From NCBI RefSeq assembly GCF_033115175.1, contig NC_084838.1:64200468-64264467 (forward strand): 64,000 nucleotides of DNA, in the 5' to 3' direction. The translations under genes were made by a program, and so were the position numbers. The stretch comes from Lepus europaeus. Lineage: Eukaryota > Chordata > Mammalia > Lagomorpha > Leporidae. The notes beneath the pieces are model-generated. The model saw only the letters and a list, made by a program, of their open reading frames with translations, was not told where the DNA came from and did no database searches. Positions 58,375 to 64,000 of this stretch are shown one piece after another (position 1 is the stretch's first letter; every line of letters starts with the position of its first letter).

Positions 58375-60243
58375 TGAAATGTTATTTAAGTTATACAAGC
58401 TTCATACATTTCCATAGTGTTTATATACCATAATTTCATTATCAGGTCAAGAATTGATGGACATCTCGGTTGATTCCATATCTTAGCTATTGTGAATTTT
58501 GTTGCAATGAAAATGCGGGTACAGATAACTTTCAGATTCTGATTTCTTTTAGTTTGGGTAAATTCCCAGGAGAAGGATGGCTGGATCAAATGATAAGTCT
58601 CTATTCAGATATTTGAGGTATCTTTATAGTGCATTCCACAGTGGCTAGAGAAGTTTACATTCCCGACAGTAGATTAGGGTACCTTTCCCGCCACATCCTC
58701 GCTAGCATTTGTTGCTTGTTGATTTCCCTATGAGAGCCTTTCTAACTGGTGTGAGGTGAAACCTCATTGTGCTTTTGATTTGCCTTTCCCTGATGGCTAG
58801 TGGTTAATGTTATGGACCTGAATAATGGACCTCAGTGTTTTTTTAAAGTGTAATTGGCCATTTGAATTTCTTCTCTTGAAAAATACCTGTTCAATTCTGT
58901 TGCCCATGTCTTAACTAGATTATTTATTTTGTTGTTATTAAGTTTCTTGAACTCCTTTTAGATTCTGGATGTTAACCCTTTATAAGTTGTGTAGTTTGCA
59001 AATATTTTTTCCCACTCTGTGTTGCCTCTTCACTTTGTTCAGTGTTTGTTTTGCAGTGCAAAAGCTTCTCAGCTCTATATAATCCCACTTGTCAATTTTG
59101 GCTTTGATTGCCTGTGCTTCCTGAGCCTTTTCCAAGAAGTCTTTACTATTCCAATGTATTGCAGAGCTTCCCTAATGCTCTCTAGTAATTTGATGATGTC
59201 AGGTGTAGATTTAGGTCTTTGATCCATTTTGAGTGGATTTTTTTGTGTAAGGTATAAGGTATGGGTCTAGTTTTCATACTTCTGCACACAGAGATCCAGT
59301 TTCCCTAGAACCATCTGTTGAAGAAGGGATTGTCCTTGCTCCAGAAACTGATTTTAGCTACTTTGTCAAAGATAAGTTTGTTGTAGATGTGTAGATTGTG
59401 TTCTGGAGGTTCTATTCTACTCCATTTATCTAAATGTCTATTTTTGTACCCATACCAGGCTGTTTTGATTATAACTGCCCTGTAGTACGCTTTGAAATCA
59501 GGTATTGTGATGCCTCCAGCTTTGTTTTTGTTGTACAAGATTGCTTTAGCTTTATGGGGTATTTTTCTGCTTTCATATGATTTTTAGCAACCTTTTCTCT
59601 AGATCTGCAAAGAATATCATTGGTATTTTGATTGGGATTACATTGAATTTGTAAATTATTTTTGATACTATGGACATTCTGATGATGTTTATTCTTCTAA
59701 TCCATGGACATGGAAGATTTTTCAATTTTTTAATGTCTTCTATTTCTTTCTTTAGTGTTTTGTAATTTCAATGTAGAGATCTTTGACATCATTGATTAAA
59801 TTTATTCCAAGGTATTTAATTCTTTTTGGAAATAATGAATATGCAACTGATCTTAAAAGTTCTTTCTCAGCCAAGGCATTGTCTGTGAATACAAAGGCTG
59901 TTGATTTTTCTGTGTTGACTTTATACCCTGCCATTTCACCAAACTCTTTTATGAATTCCAATGGTCTCTCAGTGGAATCTTTTGGATCCCCTACTTATAG
60001 AATCATGTCATCTGCAAATAGGGATAGTTTGGTTTCCTTCTTTCCAATTTGTATCCCTTTGATTTCTTTTTATTGTTTAATGGTTTTGGCTAAAACTCTC
60101 AAGACTGTATTAAATAACAATGTTGAGAGTGGGCATCCTTTCTTGGTTCTAGATCTTAGAGCCAATGCTTCCAGCTTTTTCCCATTCAGTAAGATGCTGG
60201 CCATGGGTTTGTCATAAATTGTTTGCATTGTTTTGTGGAATGT

Positions 60244-60254
60244 TCTTTCTTTTT

Positions 60255-60302
<48 letters not shown>

Positions 60303-60578
60303 TTTTTTTTTTTTTGACAGCCAGAGGTAGACAGTGAGAGAGAGACAGAGAGAAAGGTCTTCCTTTTCCGTTGGTTCGCCTGGCAAATGACTACCACTGC
60401 CGGTGTGCTGCGCCGATCCAAAGCCAGGAGCTAGGTGCTTCCTCCTGGTCTCCCATGCGGGTGCAGGGCCCAAGCACTTGGGTAATCCTCCACTGCCTTC
60501 CTGGGCCACAGCAGAGAGCTGAACTGGAAGAGGAGCAACCGGGACAGAATCTGGTCCCCCAACTGGGACTAGAACCCT
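60244..60578 (-). mobile_element. C-repeat SINE with expanded (GAAA)n tail
   Basis: The tail is a plus-strand (CTTT)n run of about 14 units (60244-60300) plus a T run. The body runs from gacagccagaggtagacag to gactagaaccc. The head is slightly truncated. L1 text continues on both sides. Confidence 0.9.
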
Positions 60579-61364
60579 TCCATACCCAAATTGCTTAAGA
60601 TTTTCTTCATGAAAGGTTGTTGTACTTTATCAAATGCTCTCTCTGCATCTATTGAAATAACCATATGATTTTGTTAATGCAATGTATCAGATTAGTTGAT
60701 TTGCAAGTGCTGAACGATTCCTGAATACCAGGGATAAATTCCACTTGAACTGGGTGAATAATCTTTCTAATGTGTTGTTAAATTCGATTAGCTAATATTC
60801 TATTGAAGATTTTTCCATCTATGTTCATCAGGGATATTGTTTATAGTTCTCTTTCTCTGTTGTATCTTTATCTGTCTTAGGAATTAAGCTGATGCAAGCT
60901 TCATAGAAGGAGCTAGGGAGTTCCCTCTCTTTCAATTGTTTTGAATAGTTTGAGAAGCATTGGGATTAGTTATTCTTTAAATGTCTGGTAGAATTCAGCA
61001 GTGAAGCCATCTGGTCTGAGCTTTTCTTTGTGGGAGGGTTTTTATTACTGATTCATTTTCCATCATGGTTATTGTTCTGATTCTTATGTCTTCATGACCC
61101 AATTTTTGTAGATTGTATGTATATAGGAATCTATCCATTTCTCCTAGCTTTTCTAATTTGTTCCCATACAGCTCTTTGTAGTAATTCCTGATGATTCTTT
61201 TTATTTCTGTGGTATCTGTTGTTACAGTTCCTTTTTTATTTCTGATTTTATTGATTTGGGTCCCCTCCCTTTTTTTTTTTTTTTTTTGGTTAGTTTGGTT
61301 AATGGTATATCAATTTGGTTTATTTAAAAAAAAAAAAAACAATTCTTCATTTAACTGATCTTTT

Positions 61365-61512
61365 TTTTTTTGACAGAGTTAGACACAGAGAGAGAGACAG
61401 ACAGACAGAAAGGACTTCCTTTCATTGGTTCACCCCTCAAATGGCCGCCAAGGCCAGCACGCTGCGGCCAGCACACTGCGGCCAGCGTTCCGCGCCGATC
61501 CGAAGCCAGGAA
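61365..61512 (-). mobile_element. 5'-truncated C-repeat SINE
   Basis: Only the tail half is present, up to gccgatccgaagccagg. A 14-bp duplication (ttaactgatctttt) at 61351-61364 and 61513-61526 shows it inserted in this truncated form. It contains a 14-bp unit three times (61452-61493). Confidence 0.92.
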
Positions 61513-62279
61513 TTAACTGATCTTTTGTATTATTTTTGGTTTCAATTTTCTTTATTTATTCTCCAATTTTTATTACTTCTTTTCTTCTACTTATTTGGGG
61601 GTTGATTCATTGTTGTTTTTCTAGGTCTTTGAGATGCAAAGATGGCTCATTTATTTGTATCTTCATGTAGGCACTGATTCTTATAAACTTTCCTCTGATA
61701 CTTTTGCTGTATCCCATAATTTTTGATATCTTCATTCAATTCAGAAACTTTTTGATTTCTCTTTGATTTCTTCTATGACACACTGTTCATTCAGGAACAC
61801 GTTCTTCATTCTCCATGTGTTTTCATATGTTCTAGAGATTTTTTTGAGTTGTTTATTTCCAACTCCATTCCACTGTGGTCTGAGAAGATGCAAGGTATGA
61901 TTTCATTTTTTTTAAGTTGCTAAGACTTGCTTTATCCTAGAGAAAGTTCTTTGCACGGATGAGAAGAATGTGTATTCTGCAACTATTTGGTGACAAAGTC
62001 CATAGATATCAGTTACGTCCATTTGGTCCATAGTGTCGAGTAGCTCTGTTGTTTCTTCTTGAGTTTTCTGCCTTGTTCTGTCCATAAATGAAATGAGGTA
62101 TTGAAATCCCTCATTAATATTGTATTGGATTCTATGTCTCCCTTTAGAACCATTAACAATTCTTTTAGAAAACCAGGTGCCTTGTAGTTGGGTATGTACA
62201 CATTTATTACAGTCACATCTTCCAGTTGAATTCATCCCTTAATCATTAAATAGTCTCCTTCTTTGTCTCTTTTTTTTTT

Positions 62280-64000
62280 AACTTTTATTTAATGAATATA
62301 AATTTCCAGTGTACAGCTTATGGATTACAATGGTTTCCCCCTCCCATAAATTCCCTCCCACCCGCAACCCTCCCCTCTCCCACTCCCTCTCCCCTTCCAT
62401 TTGCATCAAGATTCATTTTCAATTCTCTTTATATACAGAAGATCAATTTAGTATAAAGATTTCAACAGTTTGCACCCACATAGAAACACAAAGTGAAACA
62501 TACTGTTTGAGTACTACTTAGAGCATTAAATCACAATGTACAGCACATTAAGGACAGAGATCCCACATGAGGAGCAACTGCACAGTGGCTCCTGTTGTTG
62601 ACCCAACAAATTGACACTCTAGTTTATGGCGCCAGTAACCACCCTAGGCTGTCGTCATGAGTTGCCAAGGCTATGGAAACCTTCCAAGTTTGCCAACTCT
62701 GATCATATTTAGACAGGTCATAAAAGACAGAGTGAGGATAGTAACCAATGATCCTAAGAGTGGCATTTACCAGGTTTGAACAATTATACGGCATTAAGTG
62801 GGGAAGAGGACCATCAGTACACACAGGTTGGGAGTAGAACCATTAGTGATAGAGTAGAGGTTATGATTACAAAGGAATGAGGCCCAAGTACGCTAGACAG
62901 GGTCTAGAACAAAGGACAGAGTCATTATTAGAGGAGCTAAGAAAGGTGCTGTCTAAGCTACAGTTAAGTTTTCTGATTGAGAGGCAAATAGAACCTGATA
63001 GAAGGGGCTTGATAATAATCTGTTGGGCTTTAGGCCTTGTAAGTTAAGAGGCCCAGACCTATCTATCTCTTCACATGGGGTATATCCTAAGGGAGGTGTG
63101 AACCTCCTAGGGGAAGGCACTCTGTTGACTTTCATTACTTGGCTGGCCTGGGAGGAGAGCTGGCCAGGTAAAGGCAGGGGGCATCTCTAACAAGAAATTT
63201 ACAGTTCTGCCTGCAATGTTGCTGACCCTACTTGACCATTCCCTCAGCTGCAGTGGTCACTTTGGAAGTTGGGCTGAGTGAAGGGCTTTTCAGCTTAGAG
63301 CCAATAAGATCTGTGGCTCTGACCTGGGCATCCTTTGACTCCAGGGCAGGTCCATTTCCAGTGATCCAACTCTTGGCAGAGCTGCCAGGGCTCTTCACAA
63401 GCTGACTTCTGCTGAAGCCCAGGCTTACCACATTGAAAGCCACTGCAGCGGACTGGCCTGTTGGGTCTCCTTGAGGGCAGATCACTGTACAGATCAGCCA
63501 TTAATAGGCCTGCCACCCATTGCTTCTGATGCCTAGCTTTCTTTTCCTCCTGGTATGTGTTAAAGCAGACCAGAGGATGCAAGTCAAGGGAGTGCCCAAG
63601 TCCCATCTCTAATCTTCAGTGGCCTGAACTACAAGTCTATAGTCAGAGGCATGTTCTGTAGTAGTTTTTCTAAGGTAGACAATGCCCATGAGGAAAATTA
63701 TATTCTCACTTTAAAACTTTCTTTCCCTTTGGTCTGAAAGGGAGGTTTTTTCTACTTACTGTATACTTCACTGATGGCGAAGAGAATCTAGCTATGAGAT
63801 TATTATTTAAGTTCTTACTTTGGCTATGCTATTACAGAAAAATGTTAGCCATCTCTTGTATAAGGTCTAAAGATTAAATTGTGCGTCCTACAGATTCCTT
63901 CATAATAGAATTAGTTTCCTACCTTGAAGAGAATAGAGAAATGAAAGAACAAGTTGGGCTTAGAATAGAGAAATGAGGGAGCAAGTCCTAAATCGCTGGC
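62280..64000 (-). mobile_element. second HAL1-like element, 3' part, cut by window end
   Basis: Starts at the L1 3' terminus (acttttatttaatgaatat) after a T run and follows 4995-6704 of the first element to the last base of the window. By eye there are about 35-45 differences in 1.7 kb, with a net 11-bp length difference at about 62680. It carries the same L1 3' UTR, the same joint and the same gag-like fragment (63295-63606 and 63228-63485). Whether ORF1 follows cannot be seen here. The flanking DNA differs from that of the first copy, so it is a separate insertion. Confidence 0.92.
63228..63606 (-). pseudogene. retroviral gag nucleocapsid-like fragment, second copy
   Basis: The 103-codon frame (63295-63606) and the overlapping 85-codon frame (63228-63485) match those of the first element almost residue for residue. 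The missing histidine of the first zinc knuckle is shared with it. This dates the decay to before the two insertions. Confidence 0.55.

Larger units (their letters stand above)
58375..62279 (-). mobile_element. L1 of intermediate age, ORF2 region
   Basis: Antisense ORF2 text runs without a long gap from the 3' UTR side (58375) to the endonuclease region (62279). Frames at 59305-59538 (KAGGITIPD block), 59752-59961 and 61912-62235 (endonuclease) are broken by stops. Two C SINEs are inserted (about 60244-60578 and 61365-61512). The HAL1-like copy at 62280 has inserted into its endonuclease region, and the rest presumably lies beyond the window. Confidence 0.88.

Noticed and set aside
4992-64000. 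The two HAL1-like copies as a segmental duplication
   Set aside because: Their flanks differ completely and both copies begin at the L1 3' terminus, which fits retrotransposition.

Overview
This window is A+T-rich mammalian nuclear DNA without an intact host gene. It is almost certainly from a lagomorph, most likely rabbit (Oryctolagus). The evidence is about 25 copies of the tRNA-derived lagomorph C-repeat SINE on both strands, plus several copies of a LINE-1 whose 3' end matches the rabbit L1 type. Very old mammal-wide repeats (MIR, L2-like, MER5A, MLT1-like LTR, L1M) lie between them. The only long intact reading frame is an L1 ORF1 of 353 codons at 8114-9175 on the minus strand.

Layout. 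1-3490: mostly single-copy A+T-rich DNA with one old SINE. 3490-10215: an old L1M 3' end on the plus strand, split by a young C SINE (4019-4354) and by a complete 5.05-kb element on the minus strand (4992-10041) with an 18-bp target-site duplication. That element has an L1 5' UTR, an intact ORF1 and an L1 3' UTR, but no ORF2. In place of ORF2 it has about 2.7 kb of other sequence, including a fragment that resembles retroviral gag nucleocapsid. 10215-14067: SINEs and single-copy DNA. 14068-14547: a solo LTR. 14840-21270: old L1 pieces cut up by SINEs and an MLT1-like LTR. 21280-26110: an old L1 with a 5' inversion, into which a younger L1 with both termini but an internal deletion has inserted (21500-25607). 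26110-31840: single-copy DNA and two SINEs. 31952-35303: a 3.3-kb LIN28A processed pseudogene on the minus strand. 35304-45170: single-copy DNA, SINEs and old L1 pieces. 45175-49393: a plus-strand L1 with internal deletions. 49394-58370: single-copy DNA with MER5A, MIR, old L1 and five SINEs. 58375-62279: a minus-strand L1 of intermediate age. 62280-64000: a second copy of the 3' part of the 5.05-kb element, running off the window.

Main result. The 5.05-kb element is a HAL1-like ('half-L1') element: ORF1 is kept and ORF2 is replaced by foreign, partly retrovirus-derived sequence. A second copy sits at a different target and agrees over about 1.7 kb, roughly 97-98% by eye. Both copies stop at the exact L1 3' end, so the chimera moved as a unit. 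It must have used the machinery of other L1 copies, because it encodes no reverse transcriptase. A secondary result is the LIN28A retrocopy, which carries a 118-bp piece of its own 3' UTR a second time in inverted orientation. Family names come from recognition by eye; no database search was run.
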